The notes: a model not told the origin generated them from the letters alone. A stretch of 42,686 nucleotides of DNA from Drouetiella hepatica Uher 2000/2452 (GCA_019359505.1 JAHHHD010000042.1:1-42686), one strand, 5' to 3'; shown: positions 33,432 through 42,306, counted from the stretch's first letter. A program made the numbers and translations.

Positions 33432-33611
33432 ATAAGTCCGTCTAAAAACGGGTGACAATCTGAACCCGGATCGGTTAGGACGGGGGATAGGAAATTCAGC
33501 TTTCCCCAATGTCCTAAATCCAGCGTCCTGATTTGAACCAGTGACCTCCGCATAAATTAATGGACTGAGGGATGTTCACCATACAATCACTCTAGAAAAA
33601 CGGCTCTTTGA

Positions 33612-34229
33612 ATGAAATACGCTTTACGTTTTGCTTCCCTCATGGTGCTTGCAGCCTTGATGCTCTCTGCTTGCGGCAAAGCCACAAGCACTGCCAGCAG
33701 TACGCCCGCAGGTCAGCCTTCTTCAGATTCCTCTGCCTCACCGACGCCTTCATTAGCGGCCTCGGCGACTCCCTCTCCATCCGTCACGGCTTCTACCACA
33801 GATGGACAGGTTTATAAGCAACAAGGCGACTTGTTTGAAATCACCTTCCCTAAAGGCTATACCTATCAGGAGACAGGCAGCGGACTGGCTTTCGTCTCTG
33901 AAGATCAGGGGTTTGGCGGTTCTGTAGATTTTGGCGCAGCTCAGGGCAATAAGCTAACGACTGAGCAGCTTGAAAAAGCTCTCAAGGATGAGTATGAAAA
34001 GCGGCTGAAAGAGCTGGAGTGGCAAGAAACCAAGCAGCAGCCAGATGGCAGTATTCGCGTCGATTGGACGGGCAAAGACCCCCAGGGAAATGCGCTAGAT
34101 GCCGTGAGTTTTGTTGAGCAACGCGGCGATACGATTTATATCCTCAATTTGTTTGGTGTGAATAAGTCCTACCAAGATTACAACAGTGACGCTGAGAAGA
34201 TTGTCAGCAGCTACCGTGTCAAGCAATGA
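33612..34229 (+). CDS. Lipoprotein of unknown function
   Basis: A 205-residue protein with a type II signal peptide: basic MKYALR, hydrophobic stretch and lipobox LSAC (Cys at residue 21). A Ser/Thr/Ala/Pro-rich linker (about 22-65) follows, then a domain of about 140 residues beginning GQVYKQQGDLFEITFPKGYTYQ with strands such as GGSVDFGAAQGN and VSFVEQRGDTIYILNLFG, ending in a helix SDAEKIVSSYRVK. The fold pattern recalls PsbP/LpqN-like domains, but I cannot assign it firmly. It is expected on the periplasmic or lumenal face of a membrane. ATG 33612 is well placed. Confidence 0.85.
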   Translation: MKYALRFASLMVLAALMLSACGKATSTASSTPAGQPSSDSSASPTPSLAASATPSPSVTASTTDGQVYKQQGDLFEITFPKGYTYQETGSGLAFVSEDQGFGGSVDFGAAQGNKLTTEQLEKALKDEYEKRLKELEWQETKQQPDGSIRVDWTGKDPQGNALDAVSFVEQRGDTIYILNLFGVNKSYQDYNSDAEKIVSSYRVKQ

Positions 34230-34326
34230 GGCAATGCCTCATCCCTAGAATCAGCAGCGCCCTTCTCGTCAGAAAAGGGTGCCATGCGCCTTTTTATGAA
34301 TTGGCATGAATTGGCACTCTTTTCCA

Positions 34327-34418
34327 GAGCAACCGCTAAGGCGGTTAGGACGGGGACATTTTGGGTGGGGCGCTTCGCGCCCCACCCAAAATATTCTAAG
34401 CAAACTGGCGACAGCTGT
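34327..34418 (-). repeat. Family A element, copy A6
   Basis: On the minus strand: ACAGCTGTCGCCAGTTTGCT at the left and AACCGCCTTAGCGGTTGCTC at the right, around a stem based on TTTTGGGTGGGGCGC and its complement (loop TTC). It lies between the converging stops of the lipoprotein (34229) and the gene at 34427. Upstream, 34258-34297 has an imperfect hairpin (GCGCCCTTCT/AGAAAAGGGTGC) that may be the lipoprotein gene's terminator. Confidence 0.9.
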
Positions 34419-34426
34419 AATTGAGA

Positions 34427-35734
34427 TCAGGGTTGGGCAATGGGAGAGGCAGACGGTAAATCGACAGGAAACTGGTTAATTGGCTCATTCTGGATCGGCT
34501 CTACCGCAGAGCGATCGCCTTCTATTTCTGCTGGGCTGGGCTGGGCAGGCAGAGAAGCTGGCTGATAGGAGCTTGCCGACCCGCCTCCGGTTAATTCACT
34601 GCTTCTGGACATTTCATTAAGCTGTTGGTTACGGGCGGCAGTTTCTAGCTCAAAAACGCGATCGCGCCACCGCTCGACCTGGCTATTGGCTTCGTCGTAG
34701 AGTGCTCGTCCCCAGCTAATTTGATTGGCTTCAGCGATCGCTGCCTGTAAATCAGCCTCGTTGTCCTTGCTGGCTAAAGCCATGGCGCGATCGAGATGAG
34801 GACGATCTTCTATCACCTCAACTTGCTGCCGCCATCTACTAATTAGCTGTTGGGCTTCTTCATAACCATCACTCCCAAAAATGACCTGCTGGGCTTCACC
34901 GATCGCTGATTGCAGCGCTGCCGAATCTCCCTGACTAGCAAGGCTCCTGGCTTTTCCTAGATGCGCTTTAGCTTCGGCGGTCTGCTCTTGATTGATCCGA
35001 GCCAAAAAGTTTTGCGCAGGGCTAGAGAGGGGCTTCGACTTCTGCCGAGCAAGAATCTGTTTTTCAGAGCCTTCTTTGGCAACCTGCAATTGCCGCATTA
35101 GCTCTTGATGTTGGGTCGTTGCCCAATACCGATTGTCCAGGGTTAGCAATCGTCTAGCAGAGACCATGACACCAAACCAGTTTCTATCTTGCAGCTTAGT
35201 TTGGGCTTCTTCATAAAGCTCTTCTGCCTGTTTCCAGGTGTCTTGCCATTTCTGCATCCGATCGATCGCTAGAGTGCGGGTGCGCACATTGTCTGGAATT
35301 TTCTCGGCAATGCTAAGTGCCTCCTCAAGTTTGCCGTCTTGATAGGCTGCTTCTCCCAACTGCAACAGATTGGCTGACCATTTTTGAATCATTCGATCGG
35401 ATTCAGGGCGCAGGGGATGATCGTGAGAAATGGAACTGACAAGTTGAATCGCCTCCTGTAAGTCTTGAGGCGTGTAGCGATCGGCGCTAATTTCGGCACA
35501 GTACAGGCGAGTTGCCGGGTTGTCGTCTGTCCAGGAAACCGTCAGGCACTTAGGCAATTCTGGTAAGCCAAAAAGCTGAGCGACTGCCCATACCCCCAAA
35601 CCGCTGGGCAGCAACAGCATTGCCGGAATCCCCAACCACAGCGTCAGTTTGGTGAGATAGGGATGATTCAGGTCAAGATTGGCGAGGTAGGGGCGATCGC
35701 TCCTAAGCCCAAATTTGCGGAATAGATTCGGCAT
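34427..35734 (-). CDS. Membrane-anchored helical-repeat protein, unknown
   Basis: A 435-residue protein with one transmembrane helix near residues 31-52 (LTLWLGIPAMLLLPSGLGVWAVAQ), then an extended helical region (about 80-375). Repeats of the kind AIGEAQQVIFGSDGYEEAQQ and AIAEANQISWGRALYDEANS, each followed by a W-R-containing helix, occur at least twice; earlier parts resemble TPR-like units (KLEEALSIAEKIPDN). The C-terminal 60 residues are Pro/Ser-rich and disordered. Proteins of this plan are common in cyanobacteria and have no known function; scaffold or cell-envelope roles are guesses. It starts at ATG 35734, divergent from the beta-lactamase-like gene. Confidence 0.8.
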   Translation of the reverse strand: MPNLFRKFGLRSDRPYLANLDLNHPYLTKLTLWLGIPAMLLLPSGLGVWAVAQLFGLPELPKCLTVSWTDDNPATRLYCAEISADRYTPQDLQEAIQLVSSISHDHPLRPESDRMIQKWSANLLQLGEAAYQDGKLEEALSIAEKIPDNVRTRTLAIDRMQKWQDTWKQAEELYEEAQTKLQDRNWFGVMVSARRLLTLDNRYWATTQHQELMRQLQVAKEGSEKQILARQKSKPLSSPAQNFLARINQEQTAEAKAHLGKARSLASQGDSAALQSAIGEAQQVIFGSDGYEEAQQLISRWRQQVEVIEDRPHLDRAMALASKDNEADLQAAIAEANQISWGRALYDEANSQVERWRDRVFELETAARNQQLNEMSRSSELTGGGSASSYQPASLPAQPSPAEIEGDRSAVEPIQNEPINQFPVDLPSASPIAQP

Positions 35735-36178
35735 AGCCTAACTTCAGCGTGAGAGTGGCAAGGTATTCAGTGGACTTAATTCAGTGAGCTTATTATTTTC
35801 ATCAGCATAACTTGAGTCTTCGAAAATCCTGATTTTTTGATCGATTGCAGTATCGTTTAGGCGATCGTCTAAATTTTTGAAGTTTTGTAAAGCCTTTCTC
35901 TGCAATACCGGAGATCCGTTAGTCTTTAGGGCGAGTTACTTCATAAAACTTGTTTTCCGCACTAGCGGCTCCAAGTTCTTGCCAGAAGTCAGCAAGCTTG
36001 CTAAAAATAGACAGCCTGTTTCTGAAAGAAAATTTGGGTGAGGCTGAGAGGAGATATGCGGTTTAGCAGTTTCCTGTCTAGTATTGCTCACTACAGGGTA
36101 TTGCTCGTCACATAGTATTGCTCACTACAAGAGCTGGGTATCGCTCACTACAAGAGCTGGTGGTGTTAAGAGTCAGTT
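35735..36178. other. Non-coding divergent gap with a tandem repeat
   Basis: About 444 bases between two divergent genes. AT-rich stretches (35790-35880) may hold promoters. The last 100 bases are occupied by the tandem repeat listed separately at 36081-36160. I see no RNA gene. Confidence 0.5.
36081..36160. repeat. Irregular tandem repeat of GTATTGCTCACTACA units
   Basis: Four copies of a unit near GTATTGCTCACTACA begin at 36081, 36098, 36115 and 36138. The last two share the extension AGAGCTGG, giving a 22-24 bp period; the first two are about 17 apart. It lies directly upstream of the GTG start of the beta-lactamase-like gene, so it could affect its expression. Confidence 0.8.
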
Positions 36179-37789
36179 GTGTTAGAGGTATCATCTGTGC
36201 TGGAATCGAGTCATCCAAGAGAGTCGCAGCGGCGCCGTGCAGCCCGTCGTCGGTCTTCCCCCCCGCAGCCACCGCAGCAGCAATTACCCCAGGGAAGAGG
36301 GCGTGATGCCGTTTTGGATCGGGCGCGATTTCAGCCCTTGAGCACTCAGCGTGGAGCAACCCATCGCCATTCCAATAGTTCAGACTCTAGGACTTCTATT
36401 TTCAGAGAGCTAAGGGATGATCCAAGACGAGAGTCTATCCGTTCTAAAAATCAGCCGCGATCGGGAATGCGTGGGTCAGTAGGGTCTTCCACAGACAGTC
36501 TTGCCGCACCGGGGGGTGAGCCTGGAACAGCTGCCCTCAGAGCCAAAGTGGCTGCCAGACAGGGCAAAACAGATCGAGATGCGAACTTCCAACGTAAGCC
36601 CAGAGAGAAGCGCGATCGCCGTCCAACTCCGCCCTTACTGCACTTAGTACGCCTGTTGATTCTGGGGGTGGGCGTGGGCGCGATCGCTGGAACGGTGCTG
36701 TCAATCTGGAACCCTGCAATTCATCCTTCGGCGTTAGCAACTCAGCGGGCTAATTCTGCTTCTTTGGGCGGCGGTTCTGGTGGCGGCGACCTTGGAGGGC
36801 GATCGACCGCTGCAACTCTGCTTGCCAAAGGGCAGGAACTCACCGGACTCACGCCCAAAATTTTGCCCATGGCTCAGGAAAGCGAAGACTTAATTCCAGG
36901 GGCATTTTTGGTGGATCTGGACACAGGCGATTACTTTAGCCTCAACGGTAGCTCTAGCTTTGCTGCTGCCAGCATGGTTAAAGTGCCGATTTTGATTGCG
37001 CTACTGCAAGATGTGGATGCGGGTCGGGTACGGCTGAATGAAAAGCTAGTTTTACAGCAGGTTGATCTGGCAGAAGGTTCTGGAGACATGCAGTATACTC
37101 CGGTGGGATCGGAGTATACGGTGCTGGAAACGATCAGCAACATGATCATCACTAGCGACAACACAGCAACCAATATGGTGCTTCGGCGTTTGGGCGGCAT
37201 GGAGGTGGTAAACCAGCGATTCCGTCAATGGGGCTTGCAGCAAACGACTCTTCGTCAACTTCTGCCCGATTTAACAGGCACAAACACCACCTCGCCTAAA
37301 GAGCTTTCAATGCTGATGGCGATGCTGAGTCAAGGAGAGCTGTTGTCGATGAAATCTCGCGATCGTGCTCTCGACATTATGCAGGATACTATCACAGACA
37401 CGCTGCTGCCCACCTCTCTAGGGGAAGGCAGCACCATCTCTCACAAGACAGGCGACATTGGCTCTCTGGTGGGCGATACAGGCATTATTGATATGCCGAA
37501 CGGCAAGCGTTATGCCATTACTCTCATGGTGAAGCGCCCCCACAACGACGATCGTGCTCAAGAGCTGATTCGGCAGATGGCTGGCACAGTTTATGATCAT
37601 CTGAACCAATCGGTGGGTGGGCGATCGAGCACCGCCCCAGAGGTAAGTAACCCCAGTGAGGCAAGTGACCCCAATGAGGCAACTCCTTCAGGGGCAGCAG
37701 AAAGTGAGCCTATCGCACCTGACACTGGCGCGGCTTCTGATATGCCTGATACTGGCGCAGTCATGCCCCCACCCATACCTGCCCCCTAG
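36179..37789 (+). CDS. Class A beta-lactamase-fold serine hydrolase, membrane anchored
   Basis: A 536-residue protein from GTG 36179 (GTG 36197 is an alternative). Residues 1-150 are a highly basic, disordered cytosolic region; one transmembrane helix follows at about 155-178. The penicillin-recognising domain has S265-M-V-K268 (SxxK), S326-D-N (SDN) and K423-T-G, all intact. The omega-loop segment after WGLQQTTLRQLLPDLTGTN has no Glu at the position of E166, the residue that deacylates true class A enzymes, so antibiotic hydrolysis is unlikely; a peptidoglycan or peptide hydrolase role is more probable. The C-terminal 50 residues are Pro/Ser/Glu-rich. It converges with sppA at a 14 base gap. 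Confidence 0.88.
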   Translation: MLEVSSVLESSHPRESQRRRAARRRSSPPQPPQQQLPQGRGRDAVLDRARFQPLSTQRGATHRHSNSSDSRTSIFRELRDDPRRESIRSKNQPRSGMRGSVGSSTDSLAAPGGEPGTAALRAKVAARQGKTDRDANFQRKPREKRDRRPTPPLLHLVRLLILGVGVGAIAGTVLSIWNPAIHPSALATQRANSASLGGGSGGGDLGGRSTAATLLAKGQELTGLTPKILPMAQESEDLIPGAFLVDLDTGDYFSLNGSSSFAAASMVKVPILIALLQDVDAGRVRLNEKLVLQQVDLAEGSGDMQYTPVGSEYTVLETISNMIITSDNTATNMVLRRLGGMEVVNQRFRQWGLQQTTLRQLLPDLTGTNTTSPKELSMLMAMLSQGELLSMKSRDRALDIMQDTITDTLLPTSLGEGSTISHKTGDIGSLVGDTGIIDMPNGKRYAITLMVKRPHNDDRAQELIRQMAGTVYDHLNQSVGGRSSTAPEVSNPSEASDPNEATPSGAAESEPIAPDTGAASDMPDTGAVMPPPIPAP

Positions 37790-37803
37790 AGGCGCATGAG
37801 AGG

Positions 37804-39600
37804 CTAACGGATATCGGAGTTGAACGGCAGACGGCTGTAAACTCCAAGCGGATCGTTCATCGATCGCAGGATTTCTAGATCTTTGCCCAATTTCTCCATC
37901 TGCTGGGTCAGCGGGTCAACAGGCGTAGTGGCGCGAGTTGAAGTGCCTAAAAGCTTGCCAAGTTGCTCTTCAAACGATCGTGGCTTAGGATATTCTTCAA
38001 TTTGCCAGTCGTCCGACAAGTTTGCCGCTTTGACGGCAGCTTTGATGGCATCTTCTAACCCGCCTAGCTGATCGACCAGACCAATTTTCTGAGCCTGTAG
38101 CCCTGACCAGACGCGACCTTGGGCTATTTCGGCAACTTTTGTTTTAGGCAGGCGACGCGACTCTGCCACCAGGCTAATGAACTGATCGTAGATGCGATCG
38201 ACCACTCGCTGACTGATCGCCAGCTCCTCTGGGGTTTTGGGGCGCGAAACGGTGTCACCATCCGCCAGACGCGCAGTCTTGACCGTGTCCCAGGTGATAC
38301 CGTTGCTGTTGCTGATGCCTTGGACGTTGGGCAAAACTCCAAATACGCCGATCGATCCGGTAATGGTCGTGGGTGAGGCAAAAATTTGGCTAGCGTTGGC
38401 GGAAATCTGATAACCGCCCGATGCCGCGTAGGTGCCCATCGAAACAATGACAGGTTTTTTGGCTTGGGTCAGCGACATTTCTCGCGCCACCAGAGCCGAT
38501 GCCGTAGCGCTGCCTCCCGGACTGTTGACCCGCAGCACTACGGCTTTAGTGCTGTCATCTTGGCGCAGCTTACGAAGCAGCCTTGCCAGAGCATCGCCTC
38601 CGATTTGTCCGGTGCCGCCTTCACCGCTGACGATATCTCCCTCAGCATAGATAACGGCAACTTGATTGCTGGAGGACTGCCGAGCAGAGGATGTAGCCGC
38701 CGCGTAGTTGGACAAATCAATTTGTCTCAGGGTTTCACTGCCTTTTTCTTGTCCCGTCAACCCCTGAAGCTCGGCAACGATCTCGTCTTCGTAGGCAATT
38801 TTGTCGATTAAGCCCACAGATTTTGCCTCCTCTGGCATCAGCAATCCCTGGCGATCGGCAATTTCCTGCATCTTCTGCGGGGTTAGCTTCCGGCTTTTAG
38901 CCGCCGCAGTGGCAAACTCATTCCAGAGATCGGTGAGCAGAGCCTGAGTCTGCGCCTTGGCTTCCGGGCTGCTTTGCGATCGCGTCAGCGACTCAGTGGC
39001 AGCTTTGAACTTGCCTACCCGCAAAATTTGAATGCCCACCCCATACTTTTCCAGTGCCCCCGCAAAAAAGGTGCTTTCAGAGCTGAAGCCATTAATTTCT
39101 AGTAGGCTACTGGGATTGAGCAGCACCGTATTCGCCACCGAAGCGAGATAGTAATCTTTCTCTTGCCACTGCACGTCATCATAGGCAAAGATTGGCTTCC
39201 CCGATTGACGAAAGGCTTCTAACGCTTGCCGCACTTCTTGTAAGGTGGCAAAGCCAGAACCCGTAGGCTGAATACTGCCATACAGCAATAGCCCTTTAAT
39301 CCGATCGTCTGTGGTAGAACGTCGGATAGCTTCGATCGCCGTTCGTAGCGGGATAGAGCTACGGCTACCACCCGATAGCGCTGCCCCAATGATGGCTCTG
39401 GGTTCTGACGCAGCGCTGGAGTCGGTAATCTCTTCGGATAGGTCAAACGTCAGAATGGAGTCTGCTTCAACCTGGGGTTCTGTGCTGCTGCTGCTAGAGG
39501 CGATCGTCACCAACAGCGCCGTCAGTCCAGCAATGCCTAGCGTACAAAACAGAACAATTCCCGCTAGGGTCGCAAACGTATATTTGAAGAAGTCGCGCAT
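37804..39600 (-). CDS. sppA: Signal peptide peptidase SppA (67 kDa type)
   Basis: A 598-residue membrane protease with an N-terminal transmembrane helix (about 10-35) and two tandem ClpP-like domains. The catalytic Lys is K199 in RVGKFKAATESLTR of the first domain and the nucleophile S394 in TYAASGGYQISAN of the second, the arrangement of the long E. coli-type enzyme. SppA degrades signal peptide remnants; in cyanobacteria SppA1 has also been linked to phycobilisome loss under high light. ATG 39600 gives the expected leader. It lies 78 bases after the fni stop on the same strand. Confidence 0.95.
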   Translation of the reverse strand: MRDFFKYTFATLAGIVLFCTLGIAGLTALLVTIASSSSSTEPQVEADSILTFDLSEEITDSSAASEPRAIIGAALSGGSRSSIPLRTAIEAIRRSTTDDRIKGLLLYGSIQPTGSGFATLQEVRQALEAFRQSGKPIFAYDDVQWQEKDYYLASVANTVLLNPSSLLEINGFSSESTFFAGALEKYGVGIQILRVGKFKAATESLTRSQSSPEAKAQTQALLTDLWNEFATAAAKSRKLTPQKMQEIADRQGLLMPEEAKSVGLIDKIAYEDEIVAELQGLTGQEKGSETLRQIDLSNYAAATSSARQSSSNQVAVIYAEGDIVSGEGGTGQIGGDALARLLRKLRQDDSTKAVVLRVNSPGGSATASALVAREMSLTQAKKPVIVSMGTYAASGGYQISANASQIFASPTTITGSIGVFGVLPNVQGISNSNGITWDTVKTARLADGDTVSRPKTPEELAISQRVVDRIYDQFISLVAESRRLPKTKVAEIAQGRVWSGLQAQKIGLVDQLGGLEDAIKAAVKAANLSDDWQIEEYPKPRSFEEQLGKLLGTSTRATTPVDPLTQQMEKLGKDLEILRSMNDPLGVYSRLPFNSDIR

Positions 39601-39678
39601 TTATTAATCAAGTGGGGTGGGGGTGCAGGGAGCAAATTGCAGCGGCTGATATTGCCAGATCACTCTCCCCGATCACTC

Positions 39679-40758
39679 TCATAGTACCCGCAACACACCG
39701 GGCTGTCTCAACCCCGCCAGTGTCGGACTTCCGGTGCAAAACATCACGGTGGCAAGCTCTGCGGTTAGAGCCTCCATGAGGGTATGCAGCGCTGCTTCAG
39801 AGTCGGCGGCGGCCTGTAAGAAAGGCAGTGCCAGTCCGGCGAGGTCGGCTCCTAGAGCGATCGCCTTAGCGCCATCTAGCCCGTTACGCAGACCGCCAGA
39901 GGCAATCAGGGGAAGGGAAGGGGCGATCGCCCGAATTTCGGTAATACACTCGGCGGTTGGAATTCCCCAGTCAGCAAAGGTCTTGCCCAGCCGCCGCTGA
40001 CGTTCATCCTGAGCGCGTTCACTTTCTACCCTTGCCCAAGACGTGCCGCCTGCCCCAGCAACATCGATCGCGCTGATGCCTACTTCAATGAGCTTTTGAG
40101 CCATCCTAGCCGAGATACCGTTGCCCACCTCTTTGGCAATCACCGGGACGGGCAGCTTCTCGCACAAGCGGGAAATTTTTCCTAGCAGCCCCCGAAAGTT
40201 GGTATCGCCTTGAGTTTGCACACATTCCTGGAGCGGATTCAGATGCAAAATCAGGGCATCGGCTTCCAGGCTATCGACGACTCTTTGACATTCTTCTATG
40301 CCGTAGTGGTAATTCAACTGCACGGCGCCTAAATTGGCAAACAGGAGAATGTCTGGCGCTAGCGATCTCACGGCAAAGGTTGCGGCAACCTGCGGATTCT
40401 CGATCGCCACCCGCTGAGATCCTACGCCCATGGCAATTTTGTAGTGCTGTGCCACGGCTGCCAGCCGATAGTTAATCGTTTGCGCCAGCTCTGTACCCCC
40501 CGTCATTGATGAGATCAGCAGCGGCGCATTCAGAGTCTTACCCAAGAAGCGCGTGGAGAGGTCAATTTCACTGCGATCGAGTTCTGGCAAGCAGCAGTGC
40601 ATAAAGCGGTATCGCTCAAATCCAGTCGTTTGCTGAGACTGCACATCATCTTCTAAGCAAACCCGCAGATGGTCTGCCTTGCGGCTCTGGGTGGCAGCAC
40701 CATCAGCTGATGAAGAATTCAGTAGAGGATCAGATAAGTGGGCTAAGGGGTTACTCAC
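39679..40758 (-). CDS. fni: Isopentenyl-diphosphate delta-isomerase, type 2 (FMN-dependent)
   Basis: A 359-residue TIM-barrel flavoenzyme that interconverts isopentenyl and dimethylallyl diphosphate for carotenoid, chlorophyll-phytol and quinone synthesis. Signatures: [15 protein letters not shown] near 26 (the substrate-binding RKxxH region), [13 protein letters not shown] near 88, [12 protein letters not shown] near 115, [11 protein letters not shown] near 203, GGTSWARVE near 230 and [23 protein letters not shown] near 285 for phosphate binding. It starts at GTG 40758, the only start near the conserved N-terminus. Probably transcribed with sppA downstream. Confidence 0.96.
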   Translation of the reverse strand: MSNPLAHLSDPLLNSSSADGAATQSRKADHLRVCLEDDVQSQQTTGFERYRFMHCCLPELDRSEIDLSTRFLGKTLNAPLLISSMTGGTELAQTINYRLAAVAQHYKIAMGVGSQRVAIENPQVAATFAVRSLAPDILLFANLGAVQLNYHYGIEECQRVVDSLEADALILHLNPLQECVQTQGDTNFRGLLGKISRLCEKLPVPVIAKEVGNGISARMAQKLIEVGISAIDVAGAGGTSWARVESERAQDERQRRLGKTFADWGIPTAECITEIRAIAPSLPLIASGGLRNGLDGAKAIALGADLAGLALPFLQAAADSEAALHTLMEALTAELATVMFCTGSPTLAGLRQPGVLRVL

Positions 40759-40880
40759 AGTTCACAGAGCTGGATCAAGGAGTTGGACAAGTGCTTTAGC
40801 TAGTGTGCCATGCGATCGCCTAGAGACAACCAGATTTATGTTTGGGTTTGCCAAATAGCTGAGAACCTAGCTTTCTCTCT

Positions 40881-40940
40881 GCATGGACAGCTTTAGCCTG
40901 AACAGCCTTAGCATAGACAGCTTTAGCATGGACAATTCTA
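40881..40940. repeat. 15 bp tandem repeat, four copies
   Basis: Four head-to-tail units close to GCATGGACAGCTTTA (40881-40895, 40896-40910, 40911-40925, 40926-40940), the last being the most diverged. It occupies the gap between the ThrE2-type gene and fni, upstream of fni. Confidence 0.88.
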
Positions 40941-40976
40941 ATTCAACCTCAAACGGCGTAGAATCTGCCTAGACAA

Positions 40977-41414
40977 TCACACGCGGCGCTCAAATCCCCA
41001 CTCTGCATCGGTGAGAATGCGGGCGGTGCCAATGCCAGCGGCGATCGCCCCCACCTTAAATCCTGCCTGAATCGTGCCTTGCAATCCTGCCGACAGATCT
41101 CCCCGATGAAAGTACACAAGCGCCTTGTACGCCACGGTGCCAGGTACCATGCAGATGATCCCAGGCAGCGAAAACAGCACAAGCGGTAGATGGAGCGATC
41201 GCGAAGGCAAAATTCCCACCAGCCCCACAAAACAAGCGCCCAGAAACGTGGCGCTGATGCTGCCCATGCCCAAATTCTCTGCTGTCAGGCGCAGCAGATG
41301 TCCACCCATGCCGATCGCCGCACAGATAAACAGCGCGTTGCGGGGCGTATTGAAAAGAATAGCGAAACCCAAAGTGCCAACGAAGCTAAGCAAGGCATTT
41401 AGCAAAAAATCCAT
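40977..41414 (-). CDS. Threonine/serine exporter, ThrE C-terminal-type subunit
   Basis: A 145-residue protein with four or five transmembrane helices (FVGTLGFAILFNTPRNALFICAAIGMGGHLL, FLGACFVGLVGIL, LPLVLFSLPGIICMVPG, and a last helix in GFKVGAIAAGIGTARIL). NTPRN and the PG-x-VPG-type loop GIICMVPGTVAYKAL match the ThrE_2/DUF3815 family. In Corynebacterium ThrE both parts are one protein; here they are two. Its start is 40 bases after the stop of the DUF1212-type partner, so the pair is probably co-transcribed. Confidence 0.9.
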   Translation of the reverse strand: MDFLLNALLSFVGTLGFAILFNTPRNALFICAAIGMGGHLLRLTAENLGMGSISATFLGACFVGLVGILPSRSLHLPLVLFSLPGIICMVPGTVAYKALVYFHRGDLSAGLQGTIQAGFKVGAIAAGIGTARILTDAEWGFERRV

Positions 41415-41454
41415 TGCAAGAACCTGAATGGGGAGAGGCTACTAGACGGAGCTA

Positions 41455-42300
41455 CTAGGTGAGACTTAGACCTACCAGCGACATGCCCAGCATCATACCA
41501 AACGCCCCTCCGGCAAGCAGCAATAACGCATACATCACCCGCGACATACCCGAAAGCAGATCGAGCCGCACCAAATCTAAGGCAGCAGTCACCAGCGGCA
41601 TACCGGGAACCAGAAACAATACAGCCGCCAGGAAAGCAGAGTCTTGGGTCTGAGACTCTAACCCAAGCCAAATCAAACTCTTTAGGGCAAAGTTGCAGAG
41701 GAGCGTAGCAATCGCCGCACACACGACCGTAATGGCGATCGGATTGAGATACCTACGATTAATACGCATTCGCACCCACTGTCCAATGCCTGCCGCCGCT
41801 GTTGCCGCCATAAACTCTGCCGTACCTCCCCCATTTAGCCCCGAAAAAGCCCCGCAGGCGATCGCTACCGCCATCACCGTCAGCGGAGGAGAGTAGAGAG
41901 ACGGGTGGGACTCGATCTTATCCAGAGTCGCCATGAGGCTGCTCGGAGTCGCGTCAGCGGGAATGTGCTGAGAGAGAAACTCTACCTCGCTCAGACGGCT
42001 CATATTCACTCCGATGCTGTAAATTCGCGCCACCTGCGTGTAGTGCAGTGCGCCACAATGCGCCGACGCCGTAATCCCAGTCAGAGTAGTAAAAGCATCC
42101 AGTCGCTCTACCCCAAGGGTCATCGCCACCTGCCGCATGGCTTCCTCTACGCGAAAGCTCACCGTGCCGCAGCGCAACATCAGAGTGCCAAATCGCATCA
42201 CCACCTGCATGATCTGAGCCAGCTCGGCGATCGTTAGCTCAGACCTATGGCTTGGCAGCTCAGGTTGATGGGTCAGCTCAGACTTGTTATGCGGCGGCAT
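41455..42300 (-). CDS. Threonine/serine exporter, ThrE N-terminal-type subunit (DUF1212)
   Basis: A 281-residue protein. Residues 1-130 are cytosolic with a VMRFGTLMLRCGTVSFRVEEAMRQ helix and the HCGALHYTQVARI region characteristic of DUF1212. Five hydrophobic helices follow (from PPLTVMAVAIACGAFSGLNGG to ALLLLAGGAFGMMLGMSL), with AAVLFLVPGMPLVTAALDL as the conserved loop. With the next gene it should form an amino acid (threonine/serine) exporter; the exact substrate in cyanobacteria is unproven. It starts at ATG 42300, 6 bases after the stop of the tolC-like gene, which suggests one operon. Confidence 0.92.
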   Translation of the reverse strand: MPPHNKSELTHQPELPSHRSELTIAELAQIMQVVMRFGTLMLRCGTVSFRVEEAMRQVAMTLGVERLDAFTTLTGITASAHCGALHYTQVARIYSIGVNMSRLSEVEFLSQHIPADATPSSLMATLDKIESHPSLYSPPLTVMAVAIACGAFSGLNGGGTAEFMAATAAAGIGQWVRMRINRRYLNPIAITVVCAAIATLLCNFALKSLIWLGLESQTQDSAFLAAVLFLVPGMPLVTAALDLVRLDLLSGMSRVMYALLLLAGGAFGMMLGMSLVGLSLT

Positions 42301-42306
42301 AGGTCT

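Noticed and set aside
148-34418. Repeated palindromes considered as a CRISPR array
   Set aside because: Copies are dispersed over 34 kb in both orientations, with no regular spacers and no cas genes.
3954-34418. All palindromes considered as plain intrinsic terminators
   Set aside because: Most lack a T run, some sit in divergent promoter regions (A3), and families A and B have long conserved arms outside the hairpin that a terminator does not need.
36179-37789. Antibiotic-resistance beta-lactamase
   Set aside because: No Glu at the E166 position, a cytosolic N-terminal arm and no mobile-element context.
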